A DNA stretch of 62,671 bases from JAFIEN01 sp051859505 (GTDB lineage Bacteria > Pseudomonadota > Alphaproteobacteria > Rhodobacterales > Rhodobacteraceae): assembly GCA_051859505.1 (NCBI GenBank), contig JBHYFN010000023.1, positions 1 through 62,671 of the forward strand. Reading direction: 5' to 3'. Positions 48,812 to 56,800 of the stretch are shown here, piece by piece. Both the position numbers and the translations under genes were made by a program. Below the pieces are notes generated by a model, which saw only the letters and a list, made by a program, of their open reading frames with translations, was not told the origin of the DNA and did not search any database. Position 1 is the stretch's first letter; each line of letters starts with the position of its first letter.

Positions 48812-50173
48812 ATGACCAAGATTCTGCGCGCCCTGTGCCTTAGCAGCGCGGCGACGATGGGGATGGCCGTGCCGTCCTATGCCGACGAGCTTTCCGTGAT
48901 CTGCCGCTGCGTCGTCGGCGGCGTGAACAGCGAAACCGCGACCTGGATCAAGGAAAGCGTCATCCCCGGCTTCACCGCCGCGATGGCCGCCGAAGGCCGC
49001 GAGATCACCGTGAACCTGATCGAATTCGGCGGTCAGGACGAACAGATGACCCAGCAGCTCGCGCTCGATTTCTCGACCGGGGCCGGGGCCGATGTGGCGG
49101 CCTTCGACGGGTTCCTGATCCCCAGCTTCGTCGAAGGCGGCCTGCTCAAGTCGCTGGAAGAGGTCGCCGGCCCCGCCGTCGCCGACTGGGAAGGCTGGGA
49201 CAAGATCGCCGAAGGGTCCAAGGCGCTGATGTCCTACAACGGAGTGCCCTATGGTATCGCCCTCGGCACCGATGTGCGCGCGGTCTTTGTCCGGCGCGAT
49301 CTGCTCGAATCCGCCGGGATCGAGGCCGACGGCTGGCAGCCCGCCTCCTGGGACGAGCTTCTTGACGCCGCCCGCGCGATCAAGGCCGCCAATCCCGACA
49401 GCTTTCCGCTGCAGCTGAACGCCGGGGTCAACATGGGCGAAGCCACGACCATGCAGGGCTATTACATGGCGATCCTCGGCACCGGGCAAAGCGTCGTCGA
49501 TGCCGACGGCCGCTACATCGTGTCCAGCCAGGGCATCCTCGATGTGCTGAACCTCTACAAGACGATCTATGTCGACGAGGCGCTTGGCGATCAGCGGGCG
49601 CAGCTTCTGACCGATGGCCGCAACCAGTCCTTCGCCAATTTCCGCGACGGGCGCACCGCGATGCTGGTCGAGGGCGACTGGTTCTACAACTCGGTGCTGA
49701 ACCCCGGCGCCGAATTCGGCATGGATGATCGCAACGAACAGGTCATCTGGGCCGCCATGCCCGCACAGGAACCCGGTGCCGGCTATCGCGGGCAGGATTA
49801 CGTCACCGTCTCGGGCGGGACCGGCTTCGTCATCAACCCCAATACCGACATGCCCGAAGAGGCATGGGCGCTTCTGGCCTATATGAACAGCCAGGAAGAG
49901 CTGACCAACTTCCAGGGCTTCCGCGAGGCGCGCCGCATCCGCAGCGACGTGGACACCCCCAACAACCCCTATCTGCAGGAAACCCAGGTTTCGCTTCTGC
50001 CGCTGACCACGGCCCGGCCGAATGACCCCGACTACAACAAGGTCTCGGCCGAGATCCAGCGGATGACGGAAAGCGTCGTCTCGGGCGAGCTCTCGCCGGA
50101 AGAGGCGATGGCCCAGTATCGTTCGGCCGTCATCGCCATCGTCGGCGAAGAGCGGACCGTCACCCTCGACTGA
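48812..50173 (+). CDS. Sugar/glycerophosphodiester-type ABC importer binding protein
   Basis: This 453-aa periplasmic binding protein of the UgpB/MalE class (extracellular family 1) has a signal peptide MTKILRALCLSSAATMGMAVPSYA, with mature ADELSVICRC. Typical segments are TQQLALDFSTGAGADVAAFDG, YNGVPYGIALGTDVRAVFVRRDLL and FRDGRTAMLVEGDW. The start at 48812 follows AGGAGGAAG. The Cys-Arg-Cys near the mature N-terminus is unusual. It is the first gene of a six-gene operon under the LacI-type regulator. Confidence 0.93.
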   Translation: MTKILRALCLSSAATMGMAVPSYADELSVICRCVVGGVNSETATWIKESVIPGFTAAMAAEGREITVNLIEFGGQDEQMTQQLALDFSTGAGADVAAFDGFLIPSFVEGGLLKSLEEVAGPAVADWEGWDKIAEGSKALMSYNGVPYGIALGTDVRAVFVRRDLLESAGIEADGWQPASWDELLDAARAIKAANPDSFPLQLNAGVNMGEATTMQGYYMAILGTGQSVVDADGRYIVSSQGILDVLNLYKTIYVDEALGDQRAQLLTDGRNQSFANFRDGRTAMLVEGDWFYNSVLNPGAEFGMDDRNEQVIWAAMPAQEPGAGYRGQDYVTVSGGTGFVINPNTDMPEEAWALLAYMNSQEELTNFQGFREARRIRSDVDTPNNPYLQETQVSLLPLTTARPNDPDYNKVSAEIQRMTESVVSGELSPEEAMAQYRSAVIAIVGEERTVTLD

Positions 50174-50195
50174 GGCGATCCTCCCCGCCTCTGCG

Positions 50196-50227
50196 GTGCC
50201 GTCCGGCCTTGACTGGCCGGACGGCAC
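50196..50227 (+). terminator. Perfect 13-bp hairpin between binding protein and permease
   Basis: GTGCCGTCCGGCC pairs with GGCCGGACGGCAC around the loop TTGACT. It has no U-tract. It probably acts as an mRNA-stabilising or partial-termination stem, giving more binding protein than membrane subunits. The other sugar importer in the window has the same arrangement at 28658-28679. Confidence 0.65.
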
Positions 50228-50257
50228 ACCCTTCCCCGCACCCGTCGAGGATCTTTC

Positions 50258-51172
50258 TTGCGCCAGTTCTCGCTTCTTTCCAACCGGGCCGGGGCCGCGT
50301 TTCTGACGCCGGGGGCGATCCTCGTGATCGCCTTCGTGATCCTCCCCTTCTTCTGGGTGATCTTCGTCTCGTTCACCAACCGCACCCTTCTGGGGGCGAC
50401 CGCGCTCAACCCCGAATTCGTGGGCCTGCGCAACTATATCCAGCTGTTTTCCTCGGAAGGCTTCTTCCGGCGCGGACAGTTCGGCCATTCGCTGATCCTG
50501 ACGACCCAGTTCGTCCTGTTCTCGGCGCTGATCGGGCAGGCGATGCTGGGGATGCTGCTGGCCTGGCTGATGCAGTCGATCCGGCCGGGCCTGAAACGCA
50601 TCGTCGAATCCTGCGTCATCGCCGCATGGATCCTGCCCGAGGTGGTGATCGGCTTCGCCTGGTTCGCGCTGCTGAACTACGATCAGGGCACGCTGAACAT
50701 GATCCTGACCAGCCTTGGCCTGCCGAAGGGGGATTTCCTCCTGCAACAGCCGTTCTGGGTGATCGTGATCTTCAACACATGGCGCGGCGCGGCCTTCTCG
50801 ATGATGCTGTTCAACTCGGCCTTCTCGTCGATCCCGCCCAGCTATTTCCAGGCGGCCGATGTGGCCGGCGCCTCGTCCTGGCAGAAATTCCGCGATATCG
50901 CCCTGCCGCTGATCCGGGGCCATGTCGTGACCGACCTGATCCTGATCACGATGTGGACCTTCAACGTCTTCACCCCCTTCCTGCTGACCGGGGGCGGCCC
51001 GTCCTACCGGACCGAGCTTCTGTCGATCTACAACTACCGCGTCGCCTTCCGGGATTTCGAATTCGGCAAGGGCGCGGCGGTGGGGGTCGTCATCATGCTG
51101 ATCAACCTCGTCTTCGCGCTGATCTATCTGCAGATCGGGCGGAAACGAACGAAGAAGGTGAAAGCGGCATGA
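50258..51172 (+). CDS. Sugar ABC importer permease 1 (UgpA/MalF-type)
   Basis: This 304-aa inner-membrane permease has about six helices (LTPGAILVIAFVILPFFWVI first) and the EAA loop AADVAGASSWQKFRDIALPL. The start is TTG at 50258, with GAGG about eight bases upstream. No suitable ATG precedes the first helix. Its stop overlaps the next permease start. Confidence 0.93.
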   Translation: MRQFSLLSNRAGAAFLTPGAILVIAFVILPFFWVIFVSFTNRTLLGATALNPEFVGLRNYIQLFSSEGFFRRGQFGHSLILTTQFVLFSALIGQAMLGMLLAWLMQSIRPGLKRIVESCVIAAWILPEVVIGFAWFALLNYDQGTLNMILTSLGLPKGDFLLQQPFWVIVIFNTWRGAAFSMMLFNSAFSSIPPSYFQAADVAGASSWQKFRDIALPLIRGHVVTDLILITMWTFNVFTPFLLTGGGPSYRTELLSIYNYRVAFRDFEFGKGAAVGVVIMLINLVFALIYLQIGRKRTKKVKAA

Positions 51173-51999
51173 AGCTGACACCCGGACAGATCGTCTCGCG
51201 CATGGGGTTTTCGGCTCTGGCGGCGATCCTTGGCGCCTTGTTCGCGCTGCCGCTGATCTGGTTCCTCTTCGCGCCCTTCAACGCGCGGGCCGAGCTGGGC
51301 GTCGCGATCCCCAGCCCCTGGACGCTGTCGAATTTCCAGACCGTCTTCGGCAACACCTTCGCCATGCGCGCCCTGCTCAACAGCCTGATCCAAAGCGTCG
51401 GCGGCGTGATCCTTGTCGGCATCTCGGCCACGCTGGCGGCCTATGCGCTGTCGCGCTCGGCCCTGCCGGGCAAGGGGGCGGTGACTTATGTGCTGCTGCT
51501 CTTCTCGTCGGTCGTCTCGGGATCGGCGGCGATGGTGCCGATCTTCCTGATCGTCTCGGCGATGGGGATGATCGACACGCATCTGGCGGTGATCCTGGTC
51601 TTTGCCGGCGGCCTTCTGCCCACCGCCATGTTCATCCTGCGCGATTTCATCGACGGCATCCCCCGCACCTACGAGGAAAGCGCGATGGTTGCCGGCGCCT
51701 CGCCCCTGCAGGCGTTCCGCGATGTGGCGCTGCCGGTGATCCGGCCGGGGATCGTGGTCGTCGTGGTCTGGGCCTTCGTCAACATCTGGGGCAGTTTCCT
51801 GATCCCCTTCATCCTCTTGCGCAGCCCGGACGTGATCCCCGCATCGGTGGCGATCTATTCCTTCTATTCCGAGGCGGGCACCCCGATCATCACCCTGCTG
51901 GCGGCCTATTCGCTGATCTATTCGCTGCCGGTCATCGCCCTTTACCTGTTCGTCAGCTGGAGGTTCGGCTTCCGGTTCTTCGGCGGCATCAAAGCCTGA
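51169..51999 (+). CDS. Sugar ABC importer permease 2 (UgpE/MalG-type)
   Basis: This 276-aa inner-membrane permease starts with a helix at FSALAAILGALFALPLIWFL. It carries the EAA loop ESAMVAGASPLQAFRDVALPV. The ATG at 51169 overlaps the previous stop (ATGA). It pairs with permease 1, and the ATPase gene follows after 13 bp. Confidence 0.93.
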   Translation: MKLTPGQIVSRMGFSALAAILGALFALPLIWFLFAPFNARAELGVAIPSPWTLSNFQTVFGNTFAMRALLNSLIQSVGGVILVGISATLAAYALSRSALPGKGAVTYVLLLFSSVVSGSAAMVPIFLIVSAMGMIDTHLAVILVFAGGLLPTAMFILRDFIDGIPRTYEESAMVAGASPLQAFRDVALPVIRPGIVVVVVWAFVNIWGSFLIPFILLRSPDVIPASVAIYSFYSEAGTPIITLLAAYSLIYSLPVIALYLFVSWRFGFRFFGGIKA

Positions 52000-52012
52000 T
52001 ACGGGAGTTTCC

Positions 52013-53125
52013 ATGGCCTCGGTCGAGTTCCGCAATGTGACCAAATCCTTCGATGGCCTGACCGTCGTGCCCGACCTCAACCTCGAGATCGGGGACGGAG
52101 AATTCGTCTGCCTGCTGGGCCCCTCGGGCTGCGGCAAGACGACAAGCCTGCGGATGATCGCGGGGCTTGAGACGCCGACGACGGGCCGGGTGCTGATCGG
52201 CGGCAAGGACGTGACCGACATGCATCCGAAGGATCGCCAGATCTCGATGGTGTTCCAGGATTACGCGCTTTATCCCCACATGACGCTGGCCGACAACATC
52301 GCCTATCCGCTCAAGGTGCGGGGCGAGACGCTTGCCGCGCGCCACGGCCGCGCGCGCGAGGTGGCCGATATCCTCAAGATCGGCACCCTGATGGACCGCC
52401 TGCCCAGCCAGATCTCGGGCGGGCAGCAGCAGCGCACCTCGCTGGCCCGGGCGCTGGTCTATCCCAGTCAGGTCTATCTCTTCGACGAGCCGCTTTCGAA
52501 CCTTGATGCCAAGCTGCGGCTCGAGGCGCGGGGCTTTTTGCATCACCTGCAGCGCGACATGGGGATCACCGCGGTCTATGTCACCCACGATCAGGCCGAG
52601 GCGATGGCCCTCGCCACGCGGGTGGCGGTGATGGACCTGGGGCGCATCGTGCAATACGCCCCCCCGATCGAGATCTACCGCAGGCCCGCCACCACCTTTG
52701 TCGCCAATTTCCTTGGCAACCCGCCGATGAACATGATCCCCGTCCGCGCGCGGATCGAGGGCGAGGCGCTGCATCTGGCCGCCGATGGCCTGACGATGGA
52801 GGCACTGCCCCTGTCGCGCGGCATCCGCGCCGCGCTGGCGCGGTCGGGCGACCTGACGCTTGGGGTGCGGCCCGAACATCTCCACATCGCCGGGGCAGAG
52901 GCGCGGAACGTGGTGCACGGCAAGCTCTTCGCGAACGAGAACATGGGCCCCGAAAGCCTTGTCACCGCCGAGCGGGCCGACGGCGGGCGCGTCACCGCGC
53001 GGATCTTTACCGACGATCACATCCATGTCGCCGATAACGCCGGGTTCGCCTTCGACGCGGATCACCTGACCCTGTTCGACAGTGACGGCCTGCGCATCCC
53101 CGAGGATGGCGAAGCGGCGCCATGA
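52013..53125 (+). CDS. Sugar ABC importer ATPase (UgpC/MalK-type)
   Basis: This 370-aa ATPase has Walker A GPSGCGKTT, signature ISGGQQQRTSLARAL, Walker B VYLFDEPLSNLD and THDQAEAMALATRVAVM. The C-terminal OB-fold regulatory domain has LGVRPEHLHIAG. It energises the two permeases encoded upstream. Its stop overlaps the start of the PHP hydrolase gene, indicating coupling of import and cleavage. Confidence 0.94.
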   Translation: MASVEFRNVTKSFDGLTVVPDLNLEIGDGEFVCLLGPSGCGKTTSLRMIAGLETPTTGRVLIGGKDVTDMHPKDRQISMVFQDYALYPHMTLADNIAYPLKVRGETLAARHGRAREVADILKIGTLMDRLPSQISGGQQQRTSLARALVYPSQVYLFDEPLSNLDAKLRLEARGFLHHLQRDMGITAVYVTHDQAEAMALATRVAVMDLGRIVQYAPPIEIYRRPATTFVANFLGNPPMNMIPVRARIEGEALHLAADGLTMEALPLSRGIRAALARSGDLTLGVRPEHLHIAGAEARNVVHGKLFANENMGPESLVTAERADGGRVTARIFTDDHIHVADNAGFAFDADHLTLFDSDGLRIPEDGEAAP

Positions 53126-54522
53126 CACGGATCGAACGGACCCTGACACAGGCCGATCAGGCCGCCGATCCCTATGTGAAGGTGCCCTTCGACGTGCCCG
53201 AGGGCACCACCCGGATCGACATTTCTCTAAGCTATCCCAAGGCCCCCGATTGCGTCATCGACCTGGGCCTTGCCGAACCCGGCCTTGGCCCCTTTCCCAG
53301 CGAAACGGGCCTGCGCGGTTGGAGCGGCGGCGCCCGCGACCACGCCTTTGTCGCCACCGATGACGCCACGCCGGGCTACCGCCACGGGCCGATCCCGGCC
53401 GGGCGGTGGCATGTGCTTCTGGGCCTTTACCGCGTCCCGCCCGCAGGCGCAGAGGCCGTGGTCGAGGTCCGGTTTGATGCGGCCGACCGCCCCGTCGTGG
53501 CCCAGCCCGAACGGCAGACCCCGCACCGGCCCGGCGCGGGTTGGTTCAAGGGCGATCTGCATTGCCACACCCACCATTCCGACGCCGCCGGCAGCCCCGA
53601 ACTGCTGCACGCGGCGGCGCGGGCGGCGGGGCTGGATTTCCTGGCCGTCGCCGATCACAACACGATCACCCAGCGGCGCTATTTCCACCCCGCCTCCTCG
53701 CCCGATCTGGTCTTTGTCCGCGCGATGGAAGTGACCACAGCCGACGGCCATGCCAATGTCTTTGGCCTGGACGAGATGGTGGATTTCCGCATCACCGACC
53801 CGGCGCATGTCCACCTGCTGTCCGATCTGGTTCGCCGCAGGGGCGGGCTTCTGTCGATCAACCACGACAAACCCTCGATCCCCTGGAACTGGCCCCTCCC
53901 GCGCGTCGATTGTCAGGAGGTCTGGCAGTCGGCCTGGCTGAACCTCAACTGGGTGTCGCTTGACCGCTGGCAGGCGCGGCTGGCCGCGGGCCTGCGGATC
54001 TCGGCCATCGGGGGCAGCGATTTTCACCAGCCCGACCGGCTTGTGACCGAGGGCCCCTTCGCCCTGGCCCGGCCCACAACCGTCCTGTGGATGGACAGCC
54101 TGTCCGAGGACGGCGTGCTTGACGCGATGCGGCGGGGTCATGGCTATGTGACCGAGGGGCCCGAGGGCCCGCATCTCGAGATCACGGTCAACGGCATCCC
54201 GATGGGCGGCGAGACGCGCGGCCCGCTGCACGCGCGGGCGGTCGTCCGGGGCGCTGCGGGCGACAGGCTGCACTGGATCGACGCCACCGGCACCATCGCC
54301 ACGGCCGAGATCGGCTCGGACGACTGGGATCACGCGCTTGCCCTGCCTCATGCCGCCCTCTTCCTGCGCGCCGAGGTGATCGCGCAGGCCAGCCGCCCCC
54401 GCCTGATGGCCGAGGTCGCCACCGCCCTGTCCGGCGGCCGCGCCGCGCAAGAGATGGCGGGCCTCGATCTTGACGGGCGGGCCATTCTGCGGGCCTTGTC
54501 CAACCCTGTCCATATCGTCTGA
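53122..54522 (+). CDS. CehA/McbA-family metallohydrolase (PHP domain)
   Basis: This 466-aa protein has an N-terminal beta-rich region of about 140 residues and then a PHP-type metal-dependent hydrolase domain. Its metal ligands are in KGDLHCHTHHSDA (about residues 147-160), LAVADHN and IGGSDFHQPDR. The family is named after carbaryl and carbofuran hydrolases, but members next to sugar importers probably act as phosphodiesterases or esterases on imported compounds. It has no signal peptide, so it should work in the cytoplasm. The ATG at 53122 overlaps the ATPase stop. The substrate is not determinable. Confidence 0.85.
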   Translation: MTRIERTLTQADQAADPYVKVPFDVPEGTTRIDISLSYPKAPDCVIDLGLAEPGLGPFPSETGLRGWSGGARDHAFVATDDATPGYRHGPIPAGRWHVLLGLYRVPPAGAEAVVEVRFDAADRPVVAQPERQTPHRPGAGWFKGDLHCHTHHSDAAGSPELLHAAARAAGLDFLAVADHNTITQRRYFHPASSPDLVFVRAMEVTTADGHANVFGLDEMVDFRITDPAHVHLLSDLVRRRGGLLSINHDKPSIPWNWPLPRVDCQEVWQSAWLNLNWVSLDRWQARLAAGLRISAIGGSDFHQPDRLVTEGPFALARPTTVLWMDSLSEDGVLDAMRRGHGYVTEGPEGPHLEITVNGIPMGGETRGPLHARAVVRGAAGDRLHWIDATGTIATAEIGSDDWDHALALPHAALFLRAEVIAQASRPRLMAEVATALSGGRAAQEMAGLDLDGRAILRALSNPVHIV

Positions 54523-54531
54523 GGCCCGACC

Positions 54532-55404
54532 ATGCTGATCGGCAACGCGCCCTGTTCCTGGGGGATCAACTACCCGAAAGGCAACGCCGTCCCCTGGGAG
54601 GCCTATCTCGATCAACTCGCCGCCGCCGGTTACGCCGGAACCGAGCTTGGCCCGCTGGGCTTCATGCCGACCGATGCCGCGCATCTGGCCGATGCGCTTG
54701 CCGCGCGCGGGCTGACGCTGATCGGGGCGACCCATGTGCATACCTTCGGCGATGCCGGCGCCCAAGCCACCGACCGCCTGATGGCCGAGATCGACACGAT
54801 CGCCGGCCTCCTTGGCCCCTTGGGGGCACGGCATCTTGTCATCATGGACGAAAGCAGCTGGTATCCGCCCGGTCAGGAAGGCCAGCTCGATGCCGAGGGC
54901 TGGCGGGCGATGATCTCCACGATCAACGCGGCGCATCGCCGGGCGGCAGGGGATCACGGGCTGACCCTGTCCTTCCACCCCCATGTCGGCACCGCCATCG
55001 AGCGCGAGGCCCAGATCGACCGCCTGCTTGCGGAAACCCCGCTGGACCTGTGCTTTGACACCGGCCATCACGCCTTCTGGGATCAGGATCCGCTGGCCTA
55101 CATGGCCCATGTGCAGGACAGGATCGCCTATATCCACCTCAAGAATGTCGATGCCCGCGTCCGCGCGCGGGTGCTGTCGGGCCAGCTCACGATTGCCCAA
55201 AGCTATGGCGCGGGCGTCATGTGCGCGCTGCCGGACGGGGCGGTCGATATCCGGGCGGTGATGGCGCTGCTGCGCGACTGGGGTTTCGACGGGCCGGTGG
55301 TCGTCGAACAGGACATGGCCGAAAACGCCGCCGAGACGCCCGAAGAGCTGGCCCGCCGCAACCTCTTGTTCCTGACAGGCGTCACCGCAGACCCCGCGCC
55401 GTGA
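54532..55404 (+). CDS. Sugar phosphate isomerase/epimerase, IolE-like
   Basis: This 290-aa TIM-barrel protein is close in style to myo-inosose-2 dehydratase (IolE): APCSWGINYP near the N-terminus, GYAGTELGPLGF, LSFHPHVGT, LCFDTGHHAFWDQDP, YIHLKNVD and VVEQDMA. Metal-binding Glu, Asp and His residues occur in these motifs. It could act on an inositol or keto-sugar released from the imported substrate. It is the last gene of the importer operon, 9 bp after the PHP gene. The rest of an iol pathway is absent here. Confidence 0.85.
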   Translation: MLIGNAPCSWGINYPKGNAVPWEAYLDQLAAAGYAGTELGPLGFMPTDAAHLADALAARGLTLIGATHVHTFGDAGAQATDRLMAEIDTIAGLLGPLGARHLVIMDESSWYPPGQEGQLDAEGWRAMISTINAAHRRAAGDHGLTLSFHPHVGTAIEREAQIDRLLAETPLDLCFDTGHHAFWDQDPLAYMAHVQDRIAYIHLKNVDARVRARVLSGQLTIAQSYGAGVMCALPDGAVDIRAVMALLRDWGFDGPVVVEQDMAENAAETPEELARRNLLFLTGVTADPAP

Positions 55405-55452
55405 CGGCCGCGCGACACCGGTCCGATTCCGGCACCCCGCCTGGCCCCGGCG

Positions 55453-56799
55453 CTATTGCTCCCGAAAGGCCCGCGCCATCGAATCGACGATCGGCTTCAT
55501 CATGTATTGCAGGAAGGTCCGCTCGCTGGTCGTGATGATCACCTCGGCGGGCATGCCCGGCACCGGCTGGAAACCGGCCACGCGCGACATCTCTTCATGG
55601 GTCAGCGCCACGCGGGCGATGAAGACATCCCGATTGCTTTGCCCCGTCGCCTGATCACGGATCGCATCGGCCGAGATGTAGAACACCCGCCCTTCCAGAA
55701 CCGGCGTCGTCCGCTGGTTCAGCGCGACCAGCCGGATCATGGCGGTATGGCCAAGCTCGAGGCTGTCGATATCGGTCCGGTTCACCAGGGTCTCGATGAT
55801 CAGTTCCGCATCCAGCGGCAGGATCTCGGCAATCGGCTTGCCCGGTTCGATGACCCCGCCGGCGGTATTGTACTTCAGCTGGACTACCACCCCATCCACC
55901 GGGGCCACGATCTCGGACCGCTGGCTGACGCTGCGGGCGGTCGCGTGCTGTTCGCGCACGGAATCCAGCTCTGCCTGCATGATCTGCAACTCTTCCAGCC
56001 CCTCGTTGAGGAAGGCCGAGCGGGCCTGCAGGATCTGATCCGCACTGCGTTCGGCCAGAAGCCGAGTCTCGTTCAGCTGCGCCTCGAGCCGGGCCAGCTG
56101 GCCCGTCCCTTCCGAGATCGCCCGGCGCAATTCGTTCACCACCTCGCTGCGCACCAACCCGTCGGCCGCAAGCTGCGACTTGGTCGCCAGATCCTCGCCC
56201 AGGATGGCGATGGTGTCGCGGGTCGTCGCGACCTGCCCCTCCAGCCCGGCAAGCCGCAGCTCCAGGGCTTCGGCATTGTTCTCCAGCAGCCGCACATCAA
56301 GGGCCAGCTTTTCGCGCGCCACGTCAAAGGCATGGCGCTGGCTGGTGATGATCTCGGCCACGTCGGGGCGGTCGGCATTCTCGACCAGGAAAGGCGGAAG
56401 CGCCATTTCCTCGGCGTCATTGGTCATCGCCACAAGCCGGGCCGTGATCCCTTCCAGCCGCGCCCGCCTGAGGAACAGCTCCTCCTCGCGCGCATAGGCC
56501 TGGGTCTGGTCAAGGCGCATCAATGCCTGCCCCGCAACGACGTGATCGCCCTCGGAGACAAGGATCTCGGCGATGATGCCGCCTTCAAGGTGCTGCACGA
56601 TCTGGTTCTTGCCGGTGGCCACGAAACTGCCTTGCGAGATCAGCGCCGCCGCCAGCGGCGCGGTGCTGGCCCAGAAGCCGAACCCCCCCAGCGCCCCGAC
56701 CAGAAGCATCACGCCAAAGACCTTGTGCGCCCCCACCCGGCGCGGCACGCCTTCGTACCAGTCCAGCGCCTGATAGGTGCCCGGCGTCGTCATGGTCAT
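55453..56799 (-). CDS. Type I secretion membrane-fusion protein (HlyD/PrtE-like)
   Basis: This 448-aa adaptor has one N-terminal membrane helix (VFGVMLLVGALGGFGFWAST). A periplasmic lipoyl-like domain follows (LEGGIIAEILVSEGDHVVAG), then long coiled-coil helices (residues about 110 to 290) and the C-terminal family signature near PGMPAEVIITTSERTFLQYM. It connects the ABC protein to an outer-membrane TolC-type channel, which is not in this window. The start at 56799 nearly abuts the ABC gene stop. M3 at 56793 is an alternative. Confidence 0.92.
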   Translation of the reverse strand: MTMTTPGTYQALDWYEGVPRRVGAHKVFGVMLLVGALGGFGFWASTAPLAAALISQGSFVATGKNQIVQHLEGGIIAEILVSEGDHVVAGQALMRLDQTQAYAREEELFLRRARLEGITARLVAMTNDAEEMALPPFLVENADRPDVAEIITSQRHAFDVAREKLALDVRLLENNAEALELRLAGLEGQVATTRDTIAILGEDLATKSQLAADGLVRSEVVNELRRAISEGTGQLARLEAQLNETRLLAERSADQILQARSAFLNEGLEELQIMQAELDSVREQHATARSVSQRSEIVAPVDGVVVQLKYNTAGGVIEPGKPIAEILPLDAELIIETLVNRTDIDSLELGHTAMIRLVALNQRTTPVLEGRVFYISADAIRDQATGQSNRDVFIARVALTHEEMSRVAGFQPVPGMPAEVIITTSERTFLQYMMKPIVDSMARAFREQ

Positions 56800-56800
56800 C

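Noticed and set aside
48716..51181. An 821-codon minus-strand open frame
   Set aside because: It is antisense to the importer binding protein and permease, with no motif of its own.
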